Of a DNA stretch of 64,000 nt, positions 21,021 through 35,246 are shown one piece after another (position 1 is the first letter of the stretch; each line of letters begins with the position of its first letter). This DNA comes from Clavelina lepadiformis (lineage: Eukaryota > Chordata > Ascidiacea > Aplousobranchia > Clavelinidae), in assembly GCF_947623445.1 (NCBI RefSeq), contig NC_135245.1:3975501-4039500 (forward strand). The letters run 5' to 3'. The translations under genes and the position numbers were made by a program. The notes below the pieces were generated by a model that was not told the origin of the DNA, did not search any database, and worked only from the letters and a program-made list of their open reading frames with translations.

Positions 21021-24000
21021 CTTTTGAATTAAACTTGGTTTAACCAAATTAGTATTCAACCGGTGAACTTATTTTTGTAGGCCAACTCTTAAATCAAAAC
21101 ATTTTACATATACTACCCTAGAGTTCGTGGATACTGCAAAACCCAAATTTTTAGCAAAAGATTTTTAAAACTAAAACCGAACTGAAGCTCTATAAAGATA
21201 AAACGAACAAATTGAAATTGATATGATTTTTTAAACTGTTTCTTAACTCTGCACTGGAAACTTTTACCGTTTTGTAAACTAGACCATAGCCATCGACAAG
21301 ATTTTTCGCCTGTAATTTTGATTTGTAAAATATTATATGAAGTTAAGGTTAGGGTAAACAATTCTCTTTGTGCAAAGTTGAAGAAGGATAGGTGTTATTG
21401 TATAAAGCGGTGTTTACTCTGAACAGGTCATTATTCAGAATGTCGGCAAAAACAGCAAGAAGCTTTGACAACTTGGCACACGTCGTGTTGATTGTTTGTA
21501 GGCTGTCATCCGGTAAGCCGAGAAAAGCCTTCAATCATTATGCCGTCGTTACGCAGTCTTGGGGACAAATAACTGCGAAAACCAGACAAATAAGTGCGAA
21601 ATGCCTCGGCCAAATATTTACAACCTTGAATACAAAAAAAACGTCAAGCAATTGTTTGTGTGCAAGACTCCACGTCATGGTGTTCTTAATGGAAAATGGT
21701 GATGACATCATAAACTAGTTGGAAAAAAGTAAGTTAGCCTAAATGCTTGTTTTCTTCTTTCAACAGATTGACCATGGCTGATCAGCTGTTATTTTGACTA
21801 CGACGTTATGCCATTCAATTCTGTTTCTAGCCCTCGGTAACTGCATGAGGATTTCTTGTGTGAATATTTTGATGCTGGCGATGTATCTGAGTTTTGACCT
21901 TCATCTTCACCTCTTCCGTCTGTTTTGTTGACCATAAATTTTTATCACTTTTATACTTAGCCAATAAAAGTGACTACTAAACAAATAGCAAACAAAGCTT
22001 CGCCATGTTTTCTCTTTTCTGAAAAATGCAAAATAAACATAATGTCTAAACTCTAAAGGCATCCAACAGTCTCAGAAATGGCTTGTTTCCTACTGAGCTT
22101 TTTCACTATAAAGTTGTAGTTTATAGCTAAACCGATCCAATAATATTTGCCTTAATTACAAAATGACTCACCATACAGAGCTACAGAAATATCTGATCGG
22201 GGATAAAACATTGCGAGTGAAAACACCCACAGAGGTTATCTAATGTTTAACTTAGGTTGGCAAAATATTTTGGCTGGTTCACATGCTTATGATCAGAAAA
22301 AAAACAGACATTTTTTGTGTTTTTCCAATTTGCAAAAACAGTAAGAGAACAGTGATGAAGCGAACAACAAGTGAGGAAACTGTTTTACGCTGAATCTCCG
22401 CTGGACGTCCTGATAACATTGACCATACCTGACACTCCAGCAGTTAACTTTAGAACGACCGAGGGGGTCGAAACCGACCTTTAGCCAAATTTGTACAGCT
22501 ATTTTGCTAATGTTTGAAATCGGTGCGATTTCAAACTTTCAGTCGCTTCCTAAGTAGGCTATTTATGAGCGGTATGCTAACACAGAGTTTTTTTCAAAAC
22601 GTTATTTAGTTTACCCACAATTACTACGTATACCTACAACCACCGTATATAAGGTTCGATAACGACCTTTATAAAAATCTACCTTTAAGATCTACCTTCA
22701 ATCTACCTTCTAAGGTGGCCAGCAGCGCATTTGCGAACATACGCGATTACAATGCGAAACATACATTAGCCATTCACAGGGCAAAACACCTTTCCATTTG
22801 TACATACACATCTTAACTGTGGTAGTTGCCTTAATCTAACCATTTGTAGCGGTTTACATCATTTTCGCTGTTGCTTGCATGCTTGGTAATATCTTTCCAG
22901 TTTGGTACCATTGATTCATATTGCTTGCCATAGATTTACTGACTGACTGCCAATGTTAATACTGTGCCTCATTGCTCGGTTCTTCAGCATTTAAGCCATA
23001 CACACTTAATTAACTCTTAGACTTTGTTGAGTTTGAATGTACCCGAATTTGTCATCGCCCGTAATCATTTGTAAGATGTTCCTTCTTCATTTTTCATCAT
23101 ATGTAGCTTATTAACCATTGTAGTGTGATCGTGCTATGATCTTTCTTAATAAGTGTTGTGCAGACTTGGTGTTCATGTCAGTTACCTCTTTTTGTTAACT
23201 CTTTTCATGTCAGTTACCTCTTTTTGTGTACCAGTCATGTCTGGCTTGCTGCCGCCGAATTTGTCCGTTTTTTTATCAGAAAATAACTTCATTCCACTGT
23301 GTTATTCTGGGGCCGGTATATAACGTCCAAATTAGCATTAGTGTTTATTCCAATTATATGATTTAAGTGATAATGATTTATATGATTTGGTGTCGCCAAA
23401 AACTCCAATTAGCTTTGTCATTTCGTAACTAAACTCGTGTGTCTTTGTCTTGAATTCCTTTCTTTAGAACTGATCAGCCGTGACATGCTCGTTAACACTC
23501 AAATTCTTTGTGTTAGCACATCAGTTTAATCCCAGCCAATTTAGTATGTATTACAGTTGTTAGCCTGACTTGTTTAAGGAGTGTTGCATGCAGTATGATG
23601 AGTTAGTTGCCATTCAACCTGTTGTAATGCCTATATTTGTTAGCCACGTGATTGAGATCAAATTTACTAGTATTGCCGATTATTACTATTGTTTGCAGAC
23701 TGACAGGGTAGTGTTCATTTCCTTACTTTGGCCTTGCTCGTACTTTCAGATGATAAGTAATATTACCCTGGGTTATGTACTTATAGAAATCACACACATA
23801 CCACACAAACTGTTCACTAGCTGTTCCGTTCGTCTGTTCGAGTGATCATTTCTTTCTACCCGTTCAATATAAGACTTTGAAGAAATCCGTGTGCATTTCT
23901 AATATCCAGGGTAGGGTGGCATTCAGGCCTTGCTGGCCCGAAGGACACCCCTTAGGTCAGGGGCGGGCAATTTTTTCGGTCGGCGGGCCGGATTCCTGAA

Positions 24001-25140
24001 TCGATACATTAATCGTGTATTTATCCACCTATGCAAGGAATAAATCGTATTTAATGTAAACTTTAAGTTTTAAGCATAGAGACCAAAAACAGTATTTAAT
24101 GAATTTATTAACGATTAATGTACTTCAATAGCTGCTGAAGTCAAAACTGAACTGCTAAACTGAACTGCTGAACTGTCTGCGGGCCGCTCAAAATCCCGTC
24201 GCGGGCCGGGTCCGGCCCGCGGGCCGTATTTTGCCCACCCCTGCCTTAGGTGATCGGCATCTATAAATTTGCCGGTTACATATAGTTTTCAAAGGGTACG
24301 CAGGTTTAGATGCAGTAACTGGCCAAACCAAGCGTTTGACTTTTTCAAAGGATTTGCTGTAGATACCCGTACTTTGACATAAATTGCAAATAATGAAGTC
24401 TGCTGCATAAAATTTGCACTGTTTTTTTTCTAGTAAGTACAAATACTTTAACTTAACAAAAGAGTCGACGTAACAATGTGTAAAAATGTTTAGACTGTTA
24501 TATTTTTGCTTACTCTGGACAGGGATTGACAGCGTCTAAAATCGGTCAGTTTAGCTACTGTTGGTTAGATATATAACCTATACTTTTCGTTAAAGCAACG
24601 TGACAAATGTTCAATATGAAGTAGAGTTAAGTTTAGCTTGTGGCGCATAAACAATGGAAGGTTGAAAATGAAAAATAAATTTAATTCTATCTGCAATAAA
24701 CATTCTGGCTTGCACTCTTTCCCCCTAGTTTCTTGGCCCAAACGTTTTTGTTACTTAAAAGGCTTTGCGAGACCCAAGCAAGAAAGCATTGCTCTACTTA
24801 TAGATTCAAATATATTATATATAAGCTATGTAACACGTATACGTGCTATATAGTGGAAACACGCAATGTGAAAATGCAACTATATATTTTTCTTCACTAT
24901 ACTGTAGCCTATATACTTAAATAAAAAAGCAGAATATTGGATATACACTATATATGTATATGCACTCTATAAGGTTTAATTTTATTTTAATTTTCTTGGT
25001 ATACACAAAATTCCGCAATTATCACCTTACTTCATCAGGTAGCCTATAGGCCTACCTAGAGGTTATATTATTTATTTATTTTGTGTATCATTGATCATAT
25101 TTATACACAAAAATATATTTATCTACATATTTTTATTGCA
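21021..25140. other. shared upstream region of SLC10 and GT32, unit 2
   Basis: Nearly identical to the unit 1 region. Visible differences are few, including a 4-bp insertion (ccgtatataagg against ccgtaagg) near 22648. No independent gene was seen. Confidence 0.5.
23958..24243. mobile_element. hAT-type MITE, 286 bp (unit 2 copy)
   Basis: Same element and same ccttaggt target duplication as in unit 1, carried along by the segmental duplication rather than inserted again. Confidence 0.9.
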
Positions 25141-25207
25141 GCTGAGTAGGCCGAGCTTTTTTCGAACATCGAATTCCTTTACGCTCGTTTATTTCGCGCA
25201 CAAAGCG

Positions 25208-27011
25208 ATGCAGCGAGGAAGATTAAATAAAAAATTCTTGAGTCGGGTTTTTCTAATCTTGCTCATTCCTCTTTGTGTGTTTCTTCATTTAATTTTCTAT
25301 TCGGTTCGAAGTGCATGGATTCTTTCTGCTGTAAATCACTCATCGGAAAGGTTGAAAAAAACTGAGATGGAAGATCCTATCTCAACTGCATTTTCTGGCT
25401 TGCCAAGCGAGTTTGTCAAACAAGGTTGTCAAAAAACAAACAAAAATCAAAATTACACTGTTTGTGATCATTTACCATACAGCGAAATTAAATGCGGCAA
25501 GTTGGCGGCAAGGCGAGATTTCGATGAAAACGGAATAAAATACAAAGTGCCAAACATAGTTCATTTCATTTGGTTGGGTCAACCCGCTTTCGAGTATTAC
25601 AATTACCTGGCTATCCGCTCAATAGCGAGCATTCAACAACCTGAAAAGATCACTATTTATTATGACAAAGCAAAGCCAAGTGGTGAGTATACTTATTCTC
25701 AAATTACGATTTTTATTGCAAACAAACCAGTTTTGTGCATTTCCTACACTTAGGGCCGATGTGGGAAAGGACTGCACGAGAAGTACCGTGTTTGGAGTTC
25801 AAACAAATAGCTCGGCCAACCATTGTTTTGGGCAAAAAGGTAGGAAAATAAACGTTTTACATGGTGTATACTAATGCGCTCTACTGCATACAGAAACGTT
25901 CGTAAACGTTAAAAACTGATATGATTTATTTCACTAGAGGTAACACCTTTTGGCAAAGATATTAACTGAAGAAATCTTTAGTATATATAGGCTATAGTTA
26001 ATTTCGCGCTTTATAACAAAGCATTTAAGCTTGTTGATGAAAGTGTCATTTACTTATAAACGGGCTATCCTATACCGAAAGGCATACTTTGTACATGAAA
26101 AACGTTCAAATTTCTTTACTTTAGATTTCCCATACTGTTCCCCAGACCGATGCAGCTCGTTTGCAAATCTTAATCGAGAAAGGAGGAATTTACATAGACG
26201 GTGACGTCATAACTTTGCGAAACTTTGATTCACTACGAAAATTCTCTGTAACTATGGGCAGGTAGCATACAGTTTTTAATCAAATTGTTTGTCAGGTGTT
26301 ATGAATACAGTGTGAATTGTAAAAACATCTTTGCTGAATTTTATATACAGGTCCCTTGCCGACATCATCAGCATGGGCATTACATTGTCAGAACCAAACG
26401 CACCATTCCTTCAAGCGTTTTATCATCAATACCCAAGCCATTTTGAAGATCTCCCCGGAAAAGACTGGAAGTTTGCCACCTACTATTTAATGACGTTTTA
26501 CAGAGAAAATATGGAAAAGGTTTATCTAAAATTACCTGGTTTTGTTGTCCATGTTGCTGCCGATGGCGAATAGCCTACTGGTATACTTAATTTTTAAACC
26601 CAACTTTTATGGTCTATAATCTATATCCATGTATTCTTAAATGAATTTCATATGACATAGGATTGGATTCACATCGAAGATACATCAATGCAAAGACCCA
26701 ATTCCGCTATAAGCCATGATGGCAAAACCGCTACCACATTCGATCATTTCGACTTGACCGGCCATTACTTCCTGCATTTGCACCCCACCACGGTATTTGG
26801 GACCATCATTGAAAGAAATCAATTTTTCTCCCAGAGAGATGATCAGATACGGACTGCAGATACCACTTATGGCGAAGCAGCTCGGCTCGCGGTATTCAAC
26901 AGGTCTGATTTAATCTTTAAAAGTGGTGAAACGCCACGTAATCGGGTGCCAGCAAAAAAAATAGTTCGCCTTGAACCAATACAACCAATCAGGCGAACAA
27001 CACAAAATTAG
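25208..27011 (+). CDS. GT32-like type II membrane glycosyltransferase, copy 2
   Basis: Exons at 25208-25682, 25754-25839, 26125-26261, 26351-26519 and 26661-27011 give 405 aa, exactly 11,422 bp after copy 1. By eye only three coding differences from copy 1 were found: one silent (ATC ACC to ATC ACT), Ser-to-Ile before VLGKK, and Lys-to-Arg in the last exon. The VPNIVHFIWLG and DGD motifs are unchanged. With so few changes, the copies may be almost interchangeable, so dosage is the likeliest immediate effect of the duplication. Confidence 0.82.
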
Positions 27012-30000
27012 TAAAACGAATTTTCAAAAGAACACAAAATGACCGCGTTCCGATATGACTGGCTTGCAGCTGTAGACTGAACATCTTACGGTGTTGAAGT
27101 CGAATTTTTCGTAATTCGATATGAAAAGCTTCAAAACACAATCGCATGTCCTCAGAACTACAGATTCTTAAATAACTAAGCGATGCGATTTTTGTTTTTT
27201 GTCGCCGTGAAATCTATAATTTTGTAACATGAAAACGATTCCTAAAACTGGTAAACTTTCTTATTAAAATATATGCGTGTTAGTATATAACTTAAGTAAA
27301 TCTTTTCAATATTTTTTGCTAAAGTATCAATATTTTTGATATTTCTCATTTACATAAAGAAGACGTGACTCCAAGAAAAATACGAGTCGTTCATCGAAAC
27401 TACAATTTCCACGTTTGCTTTTACAACTATTCTATTAAATAGCTTCTATTTTTGGGGGCGATGTGTTTTTTTCGATTCATTAATTAACATTAAACTTTTT
27501 TATAGCGGTGCTTATATTTTTTATATATCTGATCATCTTTTATTTAATCGCTTAATTCACTGACTCTAGATTCCTCAGTGTTTCACTTTTACAATGTTCT
27601 GTTGTTTAAGCATCAGCCTGGTGACTTATAATTTAATCTTTACATAAGAAATAATTTAAAATTAAATGAGTAAGTTGAAAGTTATCTTCTCGACAATGTC
27701 AAGTTTATTCTAGATGCGGGAAATTTTACCACCAGTAGAAGGCTGTACAACGTTATAGCCTTGACTATAACCAAAATAACGTTATAGCATTCTATAGCTT
27801 ATAACTCATGCAATCGGTATATGGACTTTAGTCGTTTGTATGACAGTTGTAACAGTTCCAAATCATCATACTTAGTCTTAAAAACGTACCACTATATAAA
27901 GGTGTTTCAAACGCTTTGTGGTTATCGCTATTTATTTTGTCTTGATGTTTCTGTTATGGCGGCAAGAGTAAACAACTTACATAACATCATGATTTACTCT
28001 AGACTGAGTTATCCAGGTTTAAATACTTTATAATATACTTTTTTCATACTGTTTTGTTGGTATTGGTAGTTATAAAAGCTGTAAATATGTGAAATTGTCA
28101 ATGTGTGGAAATCGACAAGATTTGAGTGTAAGGTGTTTGATAATAATGAAGGCTGCTGTTGTGATCAGTGTAACCGCTTGCGGTGGATATCATAGCACCT
28201 ACTGTTTATCAGACATTGTTGCTGCAAAATTTGTAGCCTTACAATATATAGGTCTATATATAGTGATAAAAATAAAAAATAATTTTGAGGATAAATAGCC
28301 TCCAACTGGTAGTGAATAATAAATATGGCTTATTGCTTATGTAAAAATAAATGTGCGTCATAGTAAAAGTGTGTATCACTCAAATACCACCAAGAAATAC
28401 GTTTATTCTTGGAATATACAGATCATTTACCTTGTTTACATTTACTGATGTGAAACACAATCAGTCATGCCCAACTGAAATTGAAATATATTCCTACTTA
28501 TGTTGTTAAAGGGTCTTTTATAAAAATGCGTCCTGTTATAGTTTTTGAAATCGTTACCGTCGATGTTTACCAACACAAACTAAGGCTATTGGCAGTGGTA
28601 GGCTTAGGCTTGGGGAAGCCCTAGGCGCGGTATGGCGCAACTTAAATTTGGTCGCCCCCAAATTACAGAAGACGTAGCAAACTATCCTAAGGTGAGTCAG
28701 GGGACCATGGTACCCAGAAAAATGTTTAATTTACATGCATGCACATTAAAATGCAGAAAACTTGCTTTTCTTTCAAAAAACAACTGTCTGCGATTTGTTT
28801 GTACTATCGAGCGTCTTATACCGCAGATGTTTGCCAGCAGAGAACACAACTTTTTCTTTGTCTTGGCAAAATGTCTTAAATCGTGTGAGCGTTTGAGAAG
28901 TAAGCTATATGAAAGTAATCTCAAAGAAAGATGGAACCAATTCACGGAGATTAAATTTACACAACTTTCCCCTATTCTAAATACAGTTTATGCAGCTAAT
29001 TAGCATGAACCAGTGAATGACTCATGACCTGAAAAAGTGCGACTAATTAGCAATAATATTCCTAAGCAATGTTTGTTTTAGCGCGTATAAGTTACAGAAA
29101 TAAGGAGGCCAAAGGCGATCGTCTCACCCTAAAGCCACTGCTGACTACAGATCAACACAGTGTACCGGACCGAAACTATCCATGTGCTTCATTTTCATGT
29201 TATGGTAACCTGTATAAACAAACCTTAACTGGACATTTAATACGGCTTTTTGTATTTTTACTAGCCCAAGCCAAAAAACCGCTTTGTTTACATTAACGAG
29301 GTTTACACTGTCTCTATCTACTATCTATACTATAGTTTTAATAAAATCATAACTGAAGGCTTGCCTGAATCAACGGCGAAAGAAGGTAGCCTACTGTTCA
29401 GCTGGACTCTAGACCGACTTCATAAACATACATATCGGGAAGTATAGAATGGTTGGGAGGCTATAGGCAGTAAATTATTATCATTATTTTCATTGTTTTT
29501 TACTTATTTAAGATAGCGGAAGCTAACTAAGACAATGCTACATATTGCTATGTCTTTCTATGGTGACATAACTGTAACTGATAAATAATATTATTAGTAT
29601 AAATATATAATTTACGATAACTTTAAAAAACCGACAGATATAATCATCTTTTGACGTATATAAGTTTTTTGTAATATACACCCAAAGTAGGTAGTCCCAT
29701 CTAGGCCTCTACTGTAATAGCTGATCTGTACAATACGCATTTTGAAGAACCATAAAACGCTGCTTTAGTTTCTATTCTATTATATGGCAACCTAAGCAAA
29801 GCTTTATTCGAAAACAAATATTTTACGCTTTTTTTTTTAGGGGACAAGAAATATACTTGACTGAAACAAATCTACTCATTTCTCGTTTTTTGCTTCTTCA
29901 CCTGAATCCTTATAGACCTACTGTTGTTGGGGTCAAATGATTATTATTGATGTAAGCCTTACACTGCATGGAATTTCCGCTGGACCCTTATTTCACCAGT

Positions 30001-30059
30001 CTCATTGCACGAGTGTCAGTTTGGAAATTCTTCAAATTACAGTCACTTTGGGATTTTTT
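27012..30059. other. gene-free 3' part of array unit 2
   Basis: Matches the 3' part of unit 1 almost base for base. Nothing gene-like was seen beyond the same unexplained frames. Confidence 0.4.
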
Positions 30060-33000
30060 CAATGCAATATCGTATGACTGAATAATGTGTAGGGTATATA
30101 TTTGATCAAAAAAGCAATATTATTCATTGAAGAAGATGTTATCCTGTTGGGTATAATTTTTTATATTTGTCGCCATTCTAAAATTTACAAAACTTCGGCA
30201 GTTATGCTATCTTATAGAAGATCTAACAGCACATCTCATTGAACTCAAATACAAAGGTGCATGGTAAAATCAATAATCAGCCGTAAAACAGCGAAATCTT
30301 GACAAATATACAACAAAGCTACAAATTGGGAGTGTTCACAAGCTCTCTGAGGGAAGCGAAACTAACAAAACATGAACATAAAATGTGTTGTAAAATTATA
30401 CAAACTTTAAAACGGGTTTTAGTAAGTAAGGACGTTTTTCAACACCTTTGAATCGGGGTTAAAAAATGTTGCAGATGAATCTACACAGTATTTATCGCTA
30501 TGTCAACGTCATTTTTGTACGCTACATTTTCTTTAGCAACAGAAGTTATAGCAACTTGTCTTCTGGCATCATCCAGTTTGTAGACTGTTTCATCATCGCC
30601 CAGCCAACCATGTCTTCTGCCTACGATCATTACTAGGCCCATAGTGATCGAGTAGACCAGCTGAAAGACCCCGTAGAGGAATGGAAAGAGAACAGTCTTA
30701 ACCAAAACAGCCGGGATTGCTCCGAACGAGATCTGAATAATTGAGCCCGCCACCTGAACGTTTTGTAGAGCGATCTCGACCGCCACCGTACGGCGACATC
30801 GATTGTCAACCTCCAGACAAGACAGAAGTGCTGGCAGAAACCCAATGCCAAATGCCAGTATTGGCATAAGACAAGCAACCTAAACATTGAGAAGTTAAAT
30901 GACAGGAAGCACTTAACAGGATTAAACGATTTCAAATCAAAAAGAGACTTTTATATGAACATCTTTCTTTTGCGATCATTTAATAAATCGCCATAACTTA
31001 AAGTTGCTTATCACACGAAATAAGATTTAATAAGTTTTGAAATAATTGACCAAAAATGTATATTGGTTGCAAGATAGTATTTACCAAAGCATTAAAAAAT
31101 AAATACCACAATTTGCTTCCACGTAAATATCCAAGGTATTTTCCGCAGAATACTGGTAACTATCACAGATATAATGATAAAAAGCGTCAGGGTGCCGACA
31201 CATATCTGCACAGGATAAAAAAAATAACGCATATAACTTAATTCATGACGGCCATTAAATTCACGTAAGTCTAATAACTAAAAACCATATCATTCGTCTT
31301 AATGTTTTAGAAATAATATTGATGGTTTATCTTATACTTTGGTAACAAGCTCAGCTTTTTTGGGAAATTTCGTCCGAACTGTCATACCAAGAGCAAGAGG
31401 AAGAATTAAGCTTGCCAAGAGAATACCTAAGATATAAATAAGCTTGAATTCAACGCATTCTGGGTCAAGAATGCTCGATAATTAATCACTGAAAACACAA
31501 TTACGTGCCTAACTTGTCAAACGGAACCAATAAATTCACGGGTAGCTCTTCGACTTTGCTGAATATGAAAAGCCACATTGGCATTGTGCCAAGGGACAAT
31601 AAGGTGGTTGTGGCAGTCATAGCGACGCTTAAAAGAAAACAGAAAACGTCAAAACATGTCGTCGTTGAAAGGCGGTAAAACTGCAAAAGTGTCAGTAGCA
31701 GACATTTTCAGTCACAGCTGTCTGAATCTTGTACCTTAGGTCGATTACTCCTCCGGTCCAAAAGACTACGAGATTACTAATGGTGCCACCAGGGCAACTT
31801 CCCTGGATCATAACACCCAAAGCTTCCGCCCGAGGCATTTGGAAGATTTTGGTGAGAGCCCAGGCCAGTGCTACAAAGAAGAAGGAAAAAAAATAAAATT
31901 TTTAAAAATGTTATAAACATATCATCCTGATTGACTGTAGAATATCTTCTATGATTTAAGTGCTGTGGATAGCCTACTCACGCGGAACACAGGCTAACTG
32001 TATAAAAACACCGAGCGCGTAAGCATGTGGTTTTTTCAGGTACTTGAGTACGACCTTGTAGTCAACGGTCGCCCCGATGCCAATCATACCAAACGATACA
32101 AATATTCTACAATGAAGAGCAGAAACAATTAAATGTGCTTGAACTTTATTGCAACTATGTCTTGGTTCACTGTGCCACTTACGTCGTCAATATGAATACG
32201 ATTAATTCACGTTGCATGACCTCGGGTGAGATGTTGTTTGTCAACTTAGAAGCTGTGTTATTCGGAGAAAGTGTTGTAGGAAAATCTATGTAATTTGTAA
32301 AAAATTTTATCACGTAAAAGTCAAACACTCTAACAATAAAGTCTCGTTCTGTGTCCAATCATTTACATATTTATTACAATTATTCATTATGAATTACCGT
32401 TATTTTACTTACCTGTTGTCAAAGAAAAATTGGTAAAAGACGCCATCTTTTGAATTAAACTTGGTTTAACCAAATTAGTATTCAACCGGTGAACTTATTT
32501 TTGTAGGCCAACTCTCAAATCAAAACATTTTACATATACTACCCTAGAGTTCGTGGATACTGCAAAACCCAAATTTTTAGCAAAAGATTTTTAAAACTAA
32601 AACCGAACTGAAGCTCTATAAAGATAAAACGAACAAATTGAAATTGATATGGTTTTTTAAACTGTTTCTTAACTCTGCACTGGAAACTTTTACCGTTTTG
32701 TAAACTAGACCATAGCCATCGACAAGATTTTTCGTCTGTAATTTTGATTTGTAAAATATTATATGAAGTTAAGGTTAGGGTAAACAATTCTCTTTGTGTA
32801 AAGTTGAAGAAGGATAGGTGTTATTGTATAAAGCGGTGTTTACTCTGAACAGGTCATTATTCAGAATGTCGGCAAAAACAGCAAGAAGCTTTGACAACTT
32901 GGCACACGTTTTGTTGATTGTTTGTAGGCTGTCATCCGGTAAGCCGAGAAAGGCCTTCAATCATTATGCCGTCGTTACGCAGTCTTGGGGACAAATAACT

Positions 33001-34124
33001 GCGAAAACCAGACAAATAACTGCGAAATGCCTCGGCCAAATATTTACAACCTTGAATACAAAAAAAACGTCAAGCAATTGTTTGTGTGCAAGACATGGTG
33101 TTCTTAATGAAAAACGGTCATGGCGTCATAAACTAGTTGGAAAAAAGTAAGTTAGTCTAAATGCCTGCTTTCTTCTTTCAACAAATTGACCATGGCTGAT
33201 CAGCTGTTATTTTGGCTACGAAGTTATGCCATTCAATTCTGTTTCTAGCCCTCGGTAACTGCATGAGGATTTCTTGTGTGAATATTTTGATGCTGGCGAT
33301 GTATCTGAGTTTTGACCTTCATCTTCACCTCTTCCGTCTGTTTTGTTGACCATAAATTTTATCACTTTTATACTTAGCCTAATAAGGTTTTTATTTTAAG
33401 AGAATTTCAATAAAAGTTACTACTAAACAAATAGCAAACAAAGCTTCGCCATGTTTTCTCTTTTCTGAAAATGCAAAATAAACATAATGTCTAAACTCTA
33501 AAGGCATCCAACAGTCTCAGAAATGGCTTGTTTCCTACTGAGCTTTTTCACTATAAAGTTGTAGTTTATAGCTAAACCGATCCAATAATATTTGCCTTTA
33601 GTCACAAAAAGACTCACCATACAGAGCTACAGAAATATCTGATCGGGGATAAAGCATTGCGAGTGAAAACACCCACAGAGGTTATCTAATGTTTAACTTA
33701 GGTTGGCAAAATATTTTGGCTGGTTCACGTGCTTATGCTCAGAAAAAAACAGACATTTTTTGTGTTTTTCCAATTTGCAGAAACAGCAAGGGAACGGTGA
33801 TGAAGCGAACAACAAGTGAAGAAACTGTTTTACGCTGAATCTCCGCTGGACGTCCTGATAACATTTACCATACCTGATACTCCAGCAGTTAACTTTAGAA
33901 CGACCTAGGGGGTCGAAACCGACCTTTAGCCAAATTTGTACAGCTATTTTGCTAATATTTGAAATCGGTGCGATTTCAAACTTTCCGTGGCTTCCTAAGT
34001 ATTATGAGCGGTATGCTAACACAGAGTTTTTTTTCAAAACGTTATTTAGTTTACCCACAATTACTAGATATACCTACAACGACTATAAGGTTCGATAACG
34101 ACCTTTATAAAAATCTACCTTCAA
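30060..34124. repeat. tandem array unit 3, truncated (about 4.1 kb)
   Basis: Homology to units 1 and 2 runs from caatgcaatatcg to the word atctaccttcaa near 34123, then stops. The unit keeps the SLC10 gene and about 1.7 kb of its upstream region but lacks the MITE and the GT32 gene. From about 33090 onward it differs more from units 1 and 2 than its SLC10 part does. Confidence 0.88.
30481..32446 (-). CDS. SLC10 family sodium-dependent cotransporter, copy 3
   Basis: The eight-exon structure is conserved, with the ATG at 32446 and stop at 30481. The last exon reads GFLPALLSCLE, with Pro as in copy 2 and a private Ser. Exon 6 carries the copy-1-like EFKLIYI, so the gene is a mosaic of copy-1-like and copy-2-like segments. 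All sodium-site residues seen in copy 1 are kept and no disabling change was found. This copy has no GT32 partner, because the unit ends about 1.7 kb upstream of its start codon. Its regulatory region therefore joins unrelated sequence at 34124, which could change its expression. Confidence 0.84.
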
Positions 34125-35246
34125 GATTGCGTTGTGCTCTTCAAACAGCAGTAGTTTTATTGGTGATCTACAAGAAGTAGTTTTTTTGGTGATCTCAATT
34201 TGAGATAAAGCATTGTTTGGTTGCCTTTGTTTGACCTTAGCAAATTCTGAGTTAACTCTGGAGAGAAGTGTTGGCGCCTGAAGGGATGACAGTTGTAGAC
34301 AAAAGTACTACTAACTTTTTAGCTAAGAGCAGAAGTGCGTTGCGCTGTGCAGTATGGCAATTGTTGCTTACCAGGATACTTCATACCAACAATGGCCTAG
34401 CCTCAGAGTCATAACCAAACTTATGACAGACTACTTTTTATTATGGTGGGCGTACTGTAGCTGTTTATACATAGAAACAGGAAGATTAGCCAATATTTTC
34501 CATTGTTGAGTATTGTGAGTTCCGTTTTCACCATGAACCGAACAAACAGTTATAAATAATTGTATCCTTTAATTATACAGCTTTAATAAACAAGAACTAA
34601 ACTAAGCTGCAACACAACAAGTAAATTTAGACAAAAGCATAAAAAGGAAACTTGTATTCTTAGAATGGTAAATCGTAATCACGCAACTGCAAAGAACTGA
34701 GGAGTTGAACGGAGAGCATCATCGGCGTGATTGCTGCGAGGTATGCGACAAAGCTGCAAGGGGCGTTGATTAGGGACCCCGAGGAGCGTTGCATTGATCA
34801 TTACACACCATTTAGTTATTTTAGTAGAACTTTTACTCTACAGCCAGACTGTTGATGAACAAACATTTCCGATGAAAAATAGATGCTCTTTTATCTTTTT
34901 TTTTGCGGGACAAAATTGGAATGAGTCGGTTTACGACTGGACTTATTGGAATTAGTCAAAACACGGTTTACGAAAGCAATTTACTAAACTTGAAAAATTC
35001 TAAAGGACTTTTCCACAACTAAACCATAATAGCACAAATTTTAAAAATTGAGAGTTTTTTGTTTGCTTTATTCCGCTTGGGTTATCAGTTTATCACCGTT
35101 CAATTTCGATCTCCATAAATTAACCTCAGTTAAATAACTGACTTTCCTGCCTTTTTACGTAACTTCTATTAATTATATTAATGCTATGCTAAAACCAATC
35201 GATAAAATTTTTGTATTTATTGCTGTCACATATGTCTCCAAATTTC
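34125..35246. other. gene-free right flank of the array
   Basis: Single-copy, AT-rich sequence between the array end and the UTP6 stop codon. No credible frame or clear repeat was identified. Confidence 0.5.

Larger units (their letters stand above)
18638..30059. repeat. tandem array unit 2 (11,422 bp)
   Basis: Second full unit, with SLC10 copy 2, GT32 copy 2 and the same hAT MITE. The junction with unit 1 falls in a T-run (gggattttttcaatgc), whereas unit 1 starts from a different left flank (tagcctttttcaatgc). Confidence 0.9.
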
